A stretch of DNA of 64,000 nt from the NCBI GenBank assembly GCA_013204985.1, contig JABMLG010000004.1, positions 248,001 through 312,000 on the forward strand, read 5' to 3'. The stretch's first letter is position 1. The number at the start of each line of letters is the position of its first letter. The DNA comes from Microbacteriaceae bacterium VKM Ac-2855 (GTDB lineage: Bacteria; Actinomycetota; Actinomycetes; Actinomycetales; Microbacteriaceae). Shown piece after piece: positions 35,745 through 44,503 of the stretch. The notes below the pieces were generated by a model. That model saw nothing but the letters and a program-made list of their open reading frames with translations, made no database searches and was not told the origin of the DNA. The position numbers and the translations under genes were made by a program.

Positions 35745-36950
35745 ATGAACTCCACCGCGCCCGCCGCCACCCCCACGGCGACAACCGCCCCGCAGAAGAT
35801 GCCGTGGCTCGCGCTCATCCTGCTCGCCACGATGGGCTTCATCCTCGTCGCCGCCGAGACGATGCCCGCCGGTCTCCTCCCCGTCATCGCGGCGGGCATG
35901 GGGATCAGCGAGGGAACCGTCGGCCAGTTCATCAGCGTCTGGGCGCTGGGAACCGTGATCGTCACGATTCCGGCGATCAGCCTCACCCGACGATTCCGGC
36001 GCAAGCCGCTCATCCTGCTCAGCATCACCGGCTTGATCATCGCCAACACGGTCACCGCGCTCTCGAGCGATGTGGCGCTCTCGCTGGGTTCGCGCTTCGT
36101 TGCGGGCGCCTTCACGGGGATCATCTGGGGCATGCTCGCCGCCTATGGTCGCCGCATCAGCCCGGCCCACCGCAGCGGTCTGGCCCTGTCGATCGTGTCG
36201 GTCGGCGCCCCGGTCGGCTTCGCGCTCGGCACTCCGGTGGGTGCGTGGCTCGGCACGACGTTCGACTGGCGCTGGTCGTTCGGCGGGCTCTCGCTGCTCG
36301 CGCTGCTCACCTTCATCCTGATCGCGCTCTTCGTGCCCGATGCGGCCGGACAACCGGCCGGCGCCTCGGGCCGTCTACCGTTGGCGAGGGTGTTCGCGAT
36401 GCCAGGTGTCGCGATTGTGTGTGCGGTGATCTTCGTATGGATGCTGGCGCACAACACGATCTACACCTACATCGCCCCGTTCCTCCGCGCGACCGAGACC
36501 GGGCTGGGCGCAGACCTCGTCCTGCTCGTCTACGGCATCGCCTCGATCGCGGGTGTGGGCATCACCGCGGTGCTGATCGATCGCTATCCGCGTGCGCTGC
36601 TGCATCTCAGCGTCGTCGGGTTCATCGCGGCCGCGCTCATCCTGCTGCTCGCGGGTGCAGTGCCCGCGGTTGTGCTGCTCGCTGCGGCGCTCTGGGGTAT
36701 CACGTTCGGCGGCGCATCCGCTCAGCTGCAATCGGCGCTGAGCCGCTCGGGCCGCGAGAACTCGGATGTCGCCAATTCGTTCCTGCCGGTGGCGTTCAAC
36801 CTCGCGATCTTCGCGGCCGGGGTGCTCGGGGCGGTGCTGCTCGAGCAGTTCGACGCGCTGATCCTCGCGGGTCTGATGGCTGCGCTCGGTGCGATCGCCT
36901 TGCTGCTGACCCTTTACGGTCGGCGCAGTGCGTTCGCTGCGACGAACTAG
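35745..36950 (+). CDS. MFS exporter (DHA1 / sugar-efflux type)
   Basis: This protein has 401 residues; the ATG at 35745 follows GAAGGA. Twelve hydrophobic segments are visible. The first ('LALILLATMGFILVAAETMPAGLLP') and 'GRRISPAHRSGLALSI' after the fourth helix are typical of DHA1 exporters related to AraJ/SotB sugar-efflux and drug-efflux proteins. The substrate cannot be told from sequence. It is transcribed with the XRE regulator ahead of it. Its stop codon overlaps the convergent gene by 4 bases. Confidence 0.88.
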   Translation: MNSTAPAATPTATTAPQKMPWLALILLATMGFILVAAETMPAGLLPVIAAGMGISEGTVGQFISVWALGTVIVTIPAISLTRRFRRKPLILLSITGLIIANTVTALSSDVALSLGSRFVAGAFTGIIWGMLAAYGRRISPAHRSGLALSIVSVGAPVGFALGTPVGAWLGTTFDWRWSFGGLSLLALLTFILIALFVPDAAGQPAGASGRLPLARVFAMPGVAIVCAVIFVWMLAHNTIYTYIAPFLRATETGLGADLVLLVYGIASIAGVGITAVLIDRYPRALLHLSVVGFIAAALILLLAGAVPAVVLLAAALWGITFGGASAQLQSALSRSGRENSDVANSFLPVAFNLAIFAAGVLGAVLLEQFDALILAGLMAALGAIALLLTLYGRRSAFAATN

Positions 36951-37357
36951 TTGCCCATCACCTTCTCGATCAGGTTCTGGATGAACGGCACGATGTCCTG
37001 CGCCTGATCCACACCAGCGATCGCGACCGCCACGATCGGCCAGAGTGAAACGAGCAGCGTCGCGACGACCGCGGCGACTGCGAGGACCCACGCGAACGCG
37101 CCGTTGCGCGTGCGAAGGCAAAGAAGGAGGAACGCAAGGGCGAGTCCGTAGCCGACCACCAGGGCGACAGCGATGGTGCCGACCGGCACATCGAGCGCTC
37201 CGGCGGTGGCACCGTCAGCCGCCCCGATCAGGCCGAGCAGGGGCAGCAGAACGCCGAGCAGGATGAGCGTGACGACAACGGTGCCGGTGGCGAGGGCCGC
37301 CCACACGGCGCGGGGGCGGCGGACGTAGCTGGAGGTAGTGCGGCGGAACGGCGACAT
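36947..37357 (-). CDS. Small four-helix membrane protein
   Basis: This protein of 136 residues starts at ATG 37357 ('MSPFRRTTSSYVRRPRAVWAAL'). It has four hydrophobic segments at about 20-45, 53-78, 84-104 and 105-122, and a short polar C-terminus. No domain was recognised; the arginine-rich start suggests the N-terminus is inside. It converges on the MFS gene, with a 4-base overlap. Its own promoter should lie in the repeat-bearing stretch upstream of jetA. Confidence 0.7.
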   Translation of the reverse strand: MSPFRRTTSSYVRRPRAVWAALATGTVVVTLILLGVLLPLLGLIGAADGATAGALDVPVGTIAVALVVGYGLALAFLLLCLRTRNGAFAWVLAVAAVVATLLVSLWPIVAVAIAGVDQAQDIVPFIQNLIEKVMGN

Positions 37358-37867
37358 GGTGCTCTCTCGTCTGGGCGTCGGAACGGATGCGTGCGCTACC
37401 GGTGAGACGTCGCCCGTCGACCGATCATCACTCCCGGTCGGCGAGCTCCCAGGAACCGCGCGCGGTCGCGCCGGCGCGCGCTCCCCGGCGACCGAGCCGG
37501 CCCGGGTCCGCCACGGTCCGGGCGTACCGGCCGCGGACCCGGACGCTTCACGCCCACCCGCGCCCACCCCACCCAGCCCGGGTGGTCACGACCCGGCCGA
37601 TTCGGGCCCGGGCAGGACCCTTCACGCCCACCCCGCCACCCCACCCAGCCCGGGTCGGCACGAACTGGCCGACTCGAGGCCATGGGATGACGCTTTACGC
37701 CCACCCGGGAGGGCAAAGCCGCCCGAGCCGGACTCCGCCGAGATGCCGGCACGGGAGCGGCGGATGCGAGCACCGCTCAGACTTCGATGTCGGAGGTGTC
37801 GGTGACAATAGACGCACCTCACAAACACGGCAGGATCCCTGCAGCCGAGACGAAAGGAGACGAGCGG
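37358..37867. other. 510-base intergenic stretch upstream of jetA
   Basis: No convincing gene is seen. The sequence is C-rich on the plus strand and carries three copies of a 73-74-bp direct repeat (see 37547-37706). The final 100 bases should contain the jetA promoter; AAAGGAGA at 37853-37860 is the jetA ribosome site. A frame running in from 37787 has no ribosome site of its own. Confidence 0.6.
37547..37706. repeat. Direct repeat of 73-74-bp period
   Basis: TTCACGCCCACCC occurs at 37547 and 37621 and as TTTACGCCCACCC at 37694, giving periods of 74 and 73 bp. The first two units also share CCACCCCACCCAGCCCGGGT and a following GGCCGA element. The third unit is cut short. The spacing is too long and the units too diverged for a CRISPR array. 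Confidence 0.7.
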
Positions 37868-39340
37868 ATGAGCGCCCTCACGACCGCCCTCACCCTGCGC
37901 CGGCTGCGTGAAGATTCGGCGGCATGGTCGCTGCTCGGGGCCTCCAACGCGGCCGTCGCGGTCGCAGTTCTCGCCGAGCACCTCGGCGCCGACGAGCGCC
38001 GGCTGGCCAGCAGTGAACTGTTCGAGCGGGTCGAGGCCGACCTCGTCGAGTTGCGCGTGCACGGCTTCGAACTGCCACGCACCGGCCAGGCGTACTGCGC
38101 CGAGTGGCGCGGCGACGGCATCCTCATCCGCCGTCCATCGGAGGAGTCGCGCGGCGAGACCTACGAGCTGTCACCAGACGCGCTCAGTGCGATCCGCTAC
38201 CTCACGCAGCTCGCTGAGCCGCGGCAGTCGGTCACGGAGTCGCGGCTGGCGCTGATCGCCGGGCAGCTGCACACCCTCGCGGTCGATACCGACCCTGATG
38301 TGGAGCGTCGGCTGCAACAGTTGCGCGACGAGCGCGACGCGATCGACGCGCGCATCGAGGCGATCACACGAGGCGACGTCGATGTGCTCGGCGACGATAA
38401 GGCGATCGAGAGGGCCCGCGACATCCTCGCCATGGCGGAGGAGCTTCCCGGCGACTTCGCGAAAGTGCGCGCCGAGATCGAACGGATCAATCGCGCACTG
38501 CGCGAACGGATCGTCGACAGCGACGAGACGCAGAGCCACGTGCTTGACGAGATATTCCGCGGAGTCGACCTCCTCGCCGCATCCGACGCCGGCCGCAGCT
38601 TCGCCGGCTTCTACGCCCTCGTCCTCGACCCCGAACTCAGCGCCGCCTTCGAGGACGACATCGAGCGCGTACTCGCCCGCACCTTCGCCGGCCGCCTCAC
38701 CCCGGTGCAACGCAAGACGCTGCGCAGGCTGCTCTCGATGCTGCAGGAACAGAGCTCCGAGGTGCACGGTGTGATGACCACGTTCGCCCGCGGGCTGCGC
38801 CGCTTCGTGCAGAGTCAAGAGTTCCAACAAGACCGGGTGATCAAGCGGATGCTGCGCGAGGCACTCGCCGAGGCGCTTCACGCCGCGCAGATCGTGAAGC
38901 CGTGGGATGAAATCGGGGTCGAGCTCGCGCTCAGCTCAGTCGAACTGCGGAGCATCGGCGCGCTCAGCCCGCACAACCCGGCCGACCTTGAAACGGCGAT
39001 CGACGTGGTCGAGCACGAGGTGGGCACAGTCGACCTCGACGATCTGCGCGAACTCGCCCGCGAGACCGAGATCGACCTCGCCGAACTCACCCGCAACGTG
39101 AACGCGGCGCTGGAGACGCAGCCGAGCGCGACCATCGCGGAAGTGCTCGCCGCGCATCCGGCCACCCAAGGGGTCGCCAGCGTGATCGGCCTGCTCGTGC
39201 TCGCCGATCGGCACGCCGTCGACGGGGGCGAGCCCGAAGACGTCGAATGGGCACCCGCCGACCTACAGACCGCGACACCCTCTACACGCCGCCGGGCACG
39301 CATCGCCCGGCACACCTTCACCGAGAGAATCCACTTATGA
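37868..39340 (+). CDS. jetA: Wadjet defence protein JetA (DUF3375, kleisin-like)
   Basis: This protein has 490 residues. The ATG at 37868 is chosen from the AAAGGAGA ribosome site. The sequence 'TTALTLRRLREDSAAWSLLGA' and the helical body with 'RSFAGFYALVLDPELSAAF' match DUF3375, the kleisin-type linker of the SMC-like Wadjet complex. In Wadjet, JetA joins the two JetC ATPases and JetB into a DNA-loop-extruding machine that finds and destroys circular plasmids. The order jetA-jetB-jetC-jetD with overlapping starts and stops is the type I arrangement. All four genes are intact. Confidence 0.9.
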   Translation: MSALTTALTLRRLREDSAAWSLLGASNAAVAVAVLAEHLGADERRLASSELFERVEADLVELRVHGFELPRTGQAYCAEWRGDGILIRRPSEESRGETYELSPDALSAIRYLTQLAEPRQSVTESRLALIAGQLHTLAVDTDPDVERRLQQLRDERDAIDARIEAITRGDVDVLGDDKAIERARDILAMAEELPGDFAKVRAEIERINRALRERIVDSDETQSHVLDEIFRGVDLLAASDAGRSFAGFYALVLDPELSAAFEDDIERVLARTFAGRLTPVQRKTLRRLLSMLQEQSSEVHGVMTTFARGLRRFVQSQEFQQDRVIKRMLREALAEALHAAQIVKPWDEIGVELALSSVELRSIGALSPHNPADLETAIDVVEHEVGTVDLDDLRELARETEIDLAELTRNVNAALETQPSATIAEVLAAHPATQGVASVIGLLVLADRHAVDGGEPEDVEWAPADLQTATPSTRRRARIARHTFTERIHL

Positions 39341-39999
39341 GCGACATCGACACGGGGTGGCAGCAGTTGCAGGAGCACAACGAGGGCGGCGTCTGGTCGG
39401 GCGACACCGGGGCCTTGCCCGAGGCCTCGCGGCGCGCGCTGCTCCAACTGCTGCGCGGCCCTCTGCTGTCCCAGGCCCTGCATCCGCAACTGTGGGGCGC
39501 CCTGCTCGCCGACGAGGCGGCGATCCGCTCGCGGTTGCATGAACTCTTCCTCGACCTGGCGATCGACCCGGGCAGCGAGGTCGCCTACATCCGCAACGCC
39601 GAGACCTTCGATGTGGCGGTTCCGAGCACGGTCCGATCCGCCTCGCTGACCTTCCTCGACACCGCGATGCTGCTCGTTCTGCGCCAGCATCTGGTCTCGG
39701 CGGACGGCAGCGAGCGCGTCATCGTCGGAAGAGACGACGTCTTCGAGCAGCTGGCTGTGTACCGCGACGCCGGGCGCGACGAGTCCGACTGGGCCCGCCG
39801 GCTGAACGCCTCGTGGGGCAAGCTCGGCAAGTACGGCATCATCAGCAAGGCTTCCGAGGACGAGCGCGTCGAGATCTCGCCCGTGCTGAGGCTGGTCTTC
39901 GGCCCCGAGCAGATCACCGGTCTACGCGACGAGTACCGCCGCATCGCCGAACGCGGCGGCGGCGGATCGACCGACTCGACGAGCGAGGAGAACGAATGA
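39337..39999 (+). CDS. jetB: Wadjet defence protein JetB (DUF4194, KITE-like)
   Basis: This protein of 220 residues is coupled to jetA by an ATGA overlap. The segment 'TFLDTAMLLVLRQHLVSADG' and the winged-helix-like end ('GKLGKYGIISKASEDERVEIS') match DUF4194, the KITE-type subunit that binds the kleisin. The 20-residue acidic tail is typical of a flexible end. It is needed for assembly of the Wadjet motor in the known systems; nothing unusual is seen here. Confidence 0.9.
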   Translation: MSDIDTGWQQLQEHNEGGVWSGDTGALPEASRRALLQLLRGPLLSQALHPQLWGALLADEAAIRSRLHELFLDLAIDPGSEVAYIRNAETFDVAVPSTVRSASLTFLDTAMLLVLRQHLVSADGSERVIVGRDDVFEQLAVYRDAGRDESDWARRLNASWGKLGKYGIISKASEDERVEISPVLRLVFGPEQITGLRDEYRRIAERGGGGSTDSTSEENE

Positions 40000-42900
40000 C
40001 CCTCTCTGTGCCCCTCGAGTTCGACCTCGCCGACGCTGAGGCGCCGCGCGAGCCGCACCCCGCGCAGTGGCGGATGAGTCGGGTCGAGCTGGTGAACTGG
40101 GGCACGTTCCAGGGCCACCACCGCATCGACGTCGCTCGCAAGGGTCACTTGCTCACCGGCCACTCCGGCTCGGGCAAGTCCTCTCTGCTCGACGCCATCG
40201 CGACCGTGCTGACGCCCCGCAAGTGGCTGCGATTCAACGCCGCCGCCGGTGATTCGCCGAGCCAGAACGACCGCTCGCTCGTCAGCTACATCCGCGGCGC
40301 CTGGCGGCGGCAGACGGATGAGGAGACCGGCGACGCCGTCGCCCAGTACCTGCGCCCGCTCGCCACCTGGAGCGGCATCCTGCTGCGCTTCGACACCGCG
40401 GATGGCGCCGAACCGATCAATCTCGTTCGACTGTTCCACCTTCGCCGCGGCGCGAACGCTGTCGCCGACGTCTCGGAGTTGTACCTGAGCAGCCGCGGCG
40501 AGCAGCAGCTGCTCGACTTCCAGGCGCACGCGCGCGACGGAATCGAGATGCGCCGCATCAAGGCGGCGTGGCCGGATGCGGCGGTCACGAAAGACTTCTC
40601 GGCCTTCTTCGCCAAGTTCCGCCGTGTGCTCGGCATCCAGAACGAGGGAACGCTGCAGCTGCTGCACAAGACGCAGTCGGCCAAGAATCTGGGCAGCCTC
40701 GACCAGCTTTTCCGCGGATTCATGCTCGACGAGCCGAGGACCTTCGAGATGGCGCGCACCGCCGTCGAGCAGTTCAGCGAACTCTCGGACGCCCACCACC
40801 GAGTCGTCGAGGCCCGCCGCCAGGTCGACCTGTTGCGTCGGGTGCAAGAGCCGGCCGAGGCGTACGAACACGCCGTGGAGCAAGGGCGGGCGGCGGATGT
40901 GCAACTCGCCGCGCTGCGCGACTACACCGACCAGCGCATCCTCGACCGCGCACGGCGCGAGCGCGAAGAGCTGGGCGGCACGCTCGCGCACGCGCAGGAT
41001 GCGCTACGGCTGGCGCAGACCGACGAGACCGCGACAGGTGACGCCGCTGAGCTCGCTCGCCGCCTCGTCTACGACGTCGGCGGAAGTGAACTCGATGCCC
41101 TGCTGGTACGTATCCAGGGCGCCGAACAGCGCCACGCCGACACCCGTGCGCGGCGCGAGCAGTGGACCGAACAGCTGCGCCGCGTCGGCGTACCGATGCC
41201 CGCGACCGCCGAAGAGTTCGACCAGTTGCGCGCCGCCGCCGACCGCGACCGCGCATCGGCCGCCGACGACGAAGCCACCCTGAGCACCGCCCTGTTCGAG
41301 CAGCACGACGGTCGTAGCGAAGCGCAGCGTCGACTGCTCGCGATCGATGAGGAGATCGCGCAGCTGCGGGCCAGCCGCTCCAACATCGACGCCCGGCTGC
41401 TGCGCGCTCGTGCACTGGTGGCAGAGAAGGCGGGCCTCCCGATCGGGGCATTCCCCTTCGCGGGCGAACTGATAGACGTCCTCCCGGAGAGCGCGGCCTG
41501 GAGCGGCGCGATCGAGCGGGTTCTCCGCCCGCTCGCTACCGTGATGCTGGTGCAGGATGCGCATATCGGCGACGTCACGCACATCGTGAACGACACGCAC
41601 CTGGGCACCCGACTGGTGTTCGAGTCGGTACCGCTGCGGGCCGAGACGCCGCGCCCCAGCGACTCGGCGCGCTCGCTGCTGAACCGCATCCGCGTACTCG
41701 ACGGGCCGAACGCGCAGTGGCTGCGACACCGACTCTCCGATCGCTACGACTATGCGTGCGTCGACAATGCACGTCAACTCCGCGATGTGCGCCGTGGAGT
41801 GACCCCCGCCGGCCAGGTGAAACACGGATCGCGTTCTTTCGAGAAGGACGACCGCTCGCGGGTCGAGGACCGCTCGCGCTGGATCCTCGGCTCCGACAGC
41901 ACCGAGAAGCTCGAGCGATTGTTTGCGGCGCGTGCCGCCGTGGACACCGAACTGCAGAAGGTGACCGCGCGGATCGACGCCGCGGCAACCGCTGCGAAAG
42001 CCGCGGCCACCCGCGCCGCCACCCTGAACGCGCTGCAGTCGATCGGTTGGGCCGATGTGGACGCCGACACGGTGGCAGAGGCGGAGGCACGACTGCGCGA
42101 GCGGCACGCCCAGCTGCGCGATGGCAACGCCGAACTCGCCGCAGCGGAGGCGCGGGCCGACGAGGCGAAACTCGCGCACGAACACGCGGTGCAGCAACGG
42201 CGCGAAGCCGAGCGTTCCGTTATGCAGCTCGACGGACGAGCCGCTGAGCTCGACGCGCAGATCACGGCTCTCGGCGCCCGTGAATCCGATTGGGACATCG
42301 CGACAGCGACCGCTGAGGCGCTGGGCATCCGCTTCGCCGGCCTGACGCGCTCGCAATCGCGGCAGACCCTGCAAGAGACGGCGACCGCCGTGTCGACTGC
42401 ACTCGGCAACGAACGCTCGGCGGCCGAGCGCGCGATGGGTGCGGCTGCGCGCGAGTTCGACAGGCTCGCGAAGGAGGTCAACGACACCTGGCCCGCTCTC
42501 ACCAGCGATCTCTCCCCCGTGATCGACGACCGCGCCGGTTACCTCGCGCTGCTCGACCGCATCGTCGCCACACGCCTGCCCGAATACGAGAGCCGCTTCT
42601 TCGACCTGCTCACGACGCAGAGTCGGCAACTCACCGGCAATCTGCTGCAGGAGATCCGGCTCTCGCGCAGCCGCATCCACGCGCGGATCGAGCCGGTGAA
42701 CGCCTCGCTCCGGCGCTCGCCGTTCGACACCGGCCGCTTCCTGCAGATCCAGGTGAAGGACAAGCGCACGGGCGAGGTCACCGAATTCGTCGACGACCTC
42801 CGCACCATCTCGAGCGACAGCTGGGGCGCGGAGGATCGCGCCGCCGCCGAGCGACGATTCCTGCTGCTGCGCCGGTTGATGGACCGACTCGGCTCGACCC

Positions 42901-43328
42901 AGGAGCAGGCCTGGGCGCGCCGCTGCCTCGACACGCGCGAGCACGTGACCTTCGTGGGCGTCGAGCAAGACGAGGACGGCGCGGAGATGAATCGTCACGA
43001 CTCCGGCGCCGGACTCTCGGGCGGGCAGCGGCAGAAACTCGTCATCTTCTGCCTCGCCGCCGCCCTCCGCTACCAGCTCGCGGAAGATGAGCACGACGTA
43101 CCCGCCTACGGCACCATCGTGCTCGACGAGGCGTTCGACAAAGCCGATGCCGAGTTCACACGAATGGCGATGGACGTATTCGAGGAGTTCGGCTTCCACA
43201 TGGTGCTGGCCACTCCGCTGAAACTCCTGCAGACGCTAGAGGGGTACGTCGGCGCGGTATCGAAGGTCAGCTGCCTCGACCACCAGGACTCACGGGTCGC
43301 CACGATCGCCATCGAGTCGGTCGAGTGA
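39996..43328 (+). CDS. jetC: Wadjet defence protein JetC (SMC/MukB-like ATPase)
   Basis: This protein has 1110 residues. Walker A is 'LLTGHSGSGKSSLLDAIATV' (about 50-70), the ABC signature is 'GAGLSGGQRQKLVIF' and Walker B is 'GTIVLDEAFDKADAEF' near the C-terminus. The centre (about 280-850) alternates coiled coil with a hinge-like stretch around 490-580. This is the DNA-loop-extruding ATPase of the Wadjet complex, related to MukB/SbcC. It overlaps jetB and jetD by 4 bases each. All ATPase motifs appear intact, so the system should be functional. Confidence 0.93.
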   Translation: MTLSVPLEFDLADAEAPREPHPAQWRMSRVELVNWGTFQGHHRIDVARKGHLLTGHSGSGKSSLLDAIATVLTPRKWLRFNAAAGDSPSQNDRSLVSYIRGAWRRQTDEETGDAVAQYLRPLATWSGILLRFDTADGAEPINLVRLFHLRRGANAVADVSELYLSSRGEQQLLDFQAHARDGIEMRRIKAAWPDAAVTKDFSAFFAKFRRVLGIQNEGTLQLLHKTQSAKNLGSLDQLFRGFMLDEPRTFEMARTAVEQFSELSDAHHRVVEARRQVDLLRRVQEPAEAYEHAVEQGRAADVQLAALRDYTDQRILDRARREREELGGTLAHAQDALRLAQTDETATGDAAELARRLVYDVGGSELDALLVRIQGAEQRHADTRARREQWTEQLRRVGVPMPATAEEFDQLRAAADRDRASAADDEATLSTALFEQHDGRSEAQRRLLAIDEEIAQLRASRSNIDARLLRARALVAEKAGLPIGAFPFAGELIDVLPESAAWSGAIERVLRPLATVMLVQDAHIGDVTHIVNDTHLGTRLVFESVPLRAETPRPSDSARSLLNRIRVLDGPNAQWLRHRLSDRYDYACVDNARQLRDVRRGVTPAGQVKHGSRSFEKDDRSRVEDRSRWILGSDSTEKLERLFAARAAVDTELQKVTARIDAAATAAKAAATRAATLNALQSIGWADVDADTVAEAEARLRERHAQLRDGNAELAAAEARADEAKLAHEHAVQQRREAERSVMQLDGRAAELDAQITALGARESDWDIATATAEALGIRFAGLTRSQSRQTLQETATAVSTALGNERSAAERAMGAAAREFDRLAKEVNDTWPALTSDLSPVIDDRAGYLALLDRIVATRLPEYESRFFDLLTTQSRQLTGNLLQEIRLSRSRIHARIEPVNASLRRSPFDTGRFLQIQVKDKRTGEVTEFVDDLRTISSDSWGAEDRAAAERRFLLLRRLMDRLGSTQEQAWARRCLDTREHVTFVGVEQDEDGAEMNRHDSGAGLSGGQRQKLVIFCLAAALRYQLAEDEHDVPAYGTIVLDEAFDKADAEFTRMAMDVFEEFGFHMVLATPLKLLQTLEGYVGAVSKVSCLDHQDSRVATIAIESVE

Positions 43329-44503
43329 CCGCGGCCCGTTCATCCGAGCGATTCATGCTGACTGTCGCGCAGGCGAAGGCGGCGGCGCTGAAGCTTTACG
43401 AACGAGACCACCGCCAGTGGGTGGCCGAGGGCGAAGGCGAAGGCGAAGGCGAAGGCGAAGGCGAAGGCGAAGGCGAAGGCATCGTCTTCGAAATGGTCCT
43501 TCATCCGCCGACCGAGGCTGCGGGGCTGCGCGATGTCGATGCGGTGGCGGCGTGGATCGCGTCCTGGCGGGCCGCGCAAGCACGTGTGCTCTGGGAGACA
43601 CGGCGGTGGGCGAGCGCCGGCTCGCAGACGTTGCCGGTGCGGATCCGCATCGAGGGCGCAGACGCGATCGCGCGCTTCGCCGGGCAGTCGCGAGAGTGGT
43701 CGCTGCTCACGCAGCGGGTCGCGAGGCTGCGCGCGTCATGGCCCGACGCCGACCTCGCGACGCCGATCCGCCGAGAGGCACGAGCGTTGCTGACCCTCGA
43801 CGACGACGACTTCGAGCGGATGCTCGCCGTGCTCGGTTGGACCACGACCAACCCCACATCCGGCTGGTACATCCGCCAGCTGCCGATCCGCGGGGTCGAT
43901 AGCAAGTGGGTACAGCGGCATCGCGGCACGGTGCTGGCGTTCGTGCGCGCGATGACCGGGGCGGAGACTCTCGGTTTCGCCGAGAATCCCGTACTGATCC
44001 GCGTGCGGTTCCTCGACGATGCGTTCGGGCCCGGGCTCGCGGACCTGGCTGCGCCGGCGAGCGAGCTGGCGCGGCTCACGATCACTCCCGGCACGGTGCT
44101 GGTGTGCGAGAACCTCGAGTCAGTGCTGGCTCTGCCGGCGATGCGCGATGTGGTCGCCGTGCACGGCGCCGGGTACGGGGTGGGCAGTCGGCTCGCCGCG
44201 GTGCCCTGGATCCGCGAGGCTCGTATCCGCTACTGGGGCGACCTCGACAGCAACGGTTTCGCCATTCTCAACGAGCTGCGGGCGCACTGCGATGATGTCA
44301 CCTCGGTGCTGATGGACCTGCGCACGCTCGTTGATCACCGTGACCTGGCGGGTCACGAGGCGACACCGAATAGCGGCGTCTTCACGGGCCTGACGCTCGC
44401 GGAACACGAAACCCTCGACGCCCTGCGCGATGGCGACGTGCGGCTCGAGCAGGAGCGGATCGAGTGGGGTTACGCGCTCGAGCGACTGCGAGCCACGTTA
44501 TGA
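43325..44503 (+). CDS. jetD: Wadjet defence nuclease JetD (Toprim)
   Basis: This protein has 392 residues. The GTG at 43325 overlaps the jetC stop (GTGA); an ATG ten codons later is an alternative. The C-terminal Toprim-type domain shows 'TVLVCENLESVLALPAM' with the catalytic Glu and 'RYWGDLDSNGFAILNELR' with the DxD metal motif. JetD is the nuclease that cuts plasmid DNA once the motor has stalled on a small circle. Unusual is a run of nine Glu-Gly pairs at residues about 35-52, encoded by a 6-bp tandem repeat, in the N-terminal arm. Confidence 0.92.
   Translation: MTAARSSERFMLTVAQAKAAALKLYERDHRQWVAEGEGEGEGEGEGEGEGEGIVFEMVLHPPTEAAGLRDVDAVAAWIASWRAAQARVLWETRRWASAGSQTLPVRIRIEGADAIARFAGQSREWSLLTQRVARLRASWPDADLATPIRREARALLTLDDDDFERMLAVLGWTTTNPTSGWYIRQLPIRGVDSKWVQRHRGTVLAFVRAMTGAETLGFAENPVLIRVRFLDDAFGPGLADLAAPASELARLTITPGTVLVCENLESVLALPAMRDVVAVHGAGYGVGSRLAAVPWIREARIRYWGDLDSNGFAILNELRAHCDDVTSVLMDLRTLVDHRDLAGHEATPNSGVFTGLTLAEHETLDALRDGDVRLEQERIEWGYALERLRATL
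43427..43480 (+). repeat. 6-bp tandem repeat (Glu-Gly run) in jetD
   Basis: One GAGGGC unit is followed by eight perfect GAAGGC units (43433-43480), encoding nine Glu-Gly pairs. Copy-number changes keep the frame and only alter the length of the run. Confidence 0.97.

Noticed and set aside
37547-37706. Possible CRISPR array upstream of jetA
   Set aside because: Only three units, 73-74 bp period, diverged repeats and no spacer-like unique segments of constant size; no cas genes.
41004-43199. 731-codon minus-strand frame opposite jetC
   Set aside because: It is a mirror of the jetC coding strand; the translation has no family and the plus strand has intact ATPase motifs.
43340-43579. Minus-strand frame with an Ala-Phe repeat opposite jetD
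   Set aside because: It is the complement of the Glu-Gly repeat in a confirmed gene; no start signal.
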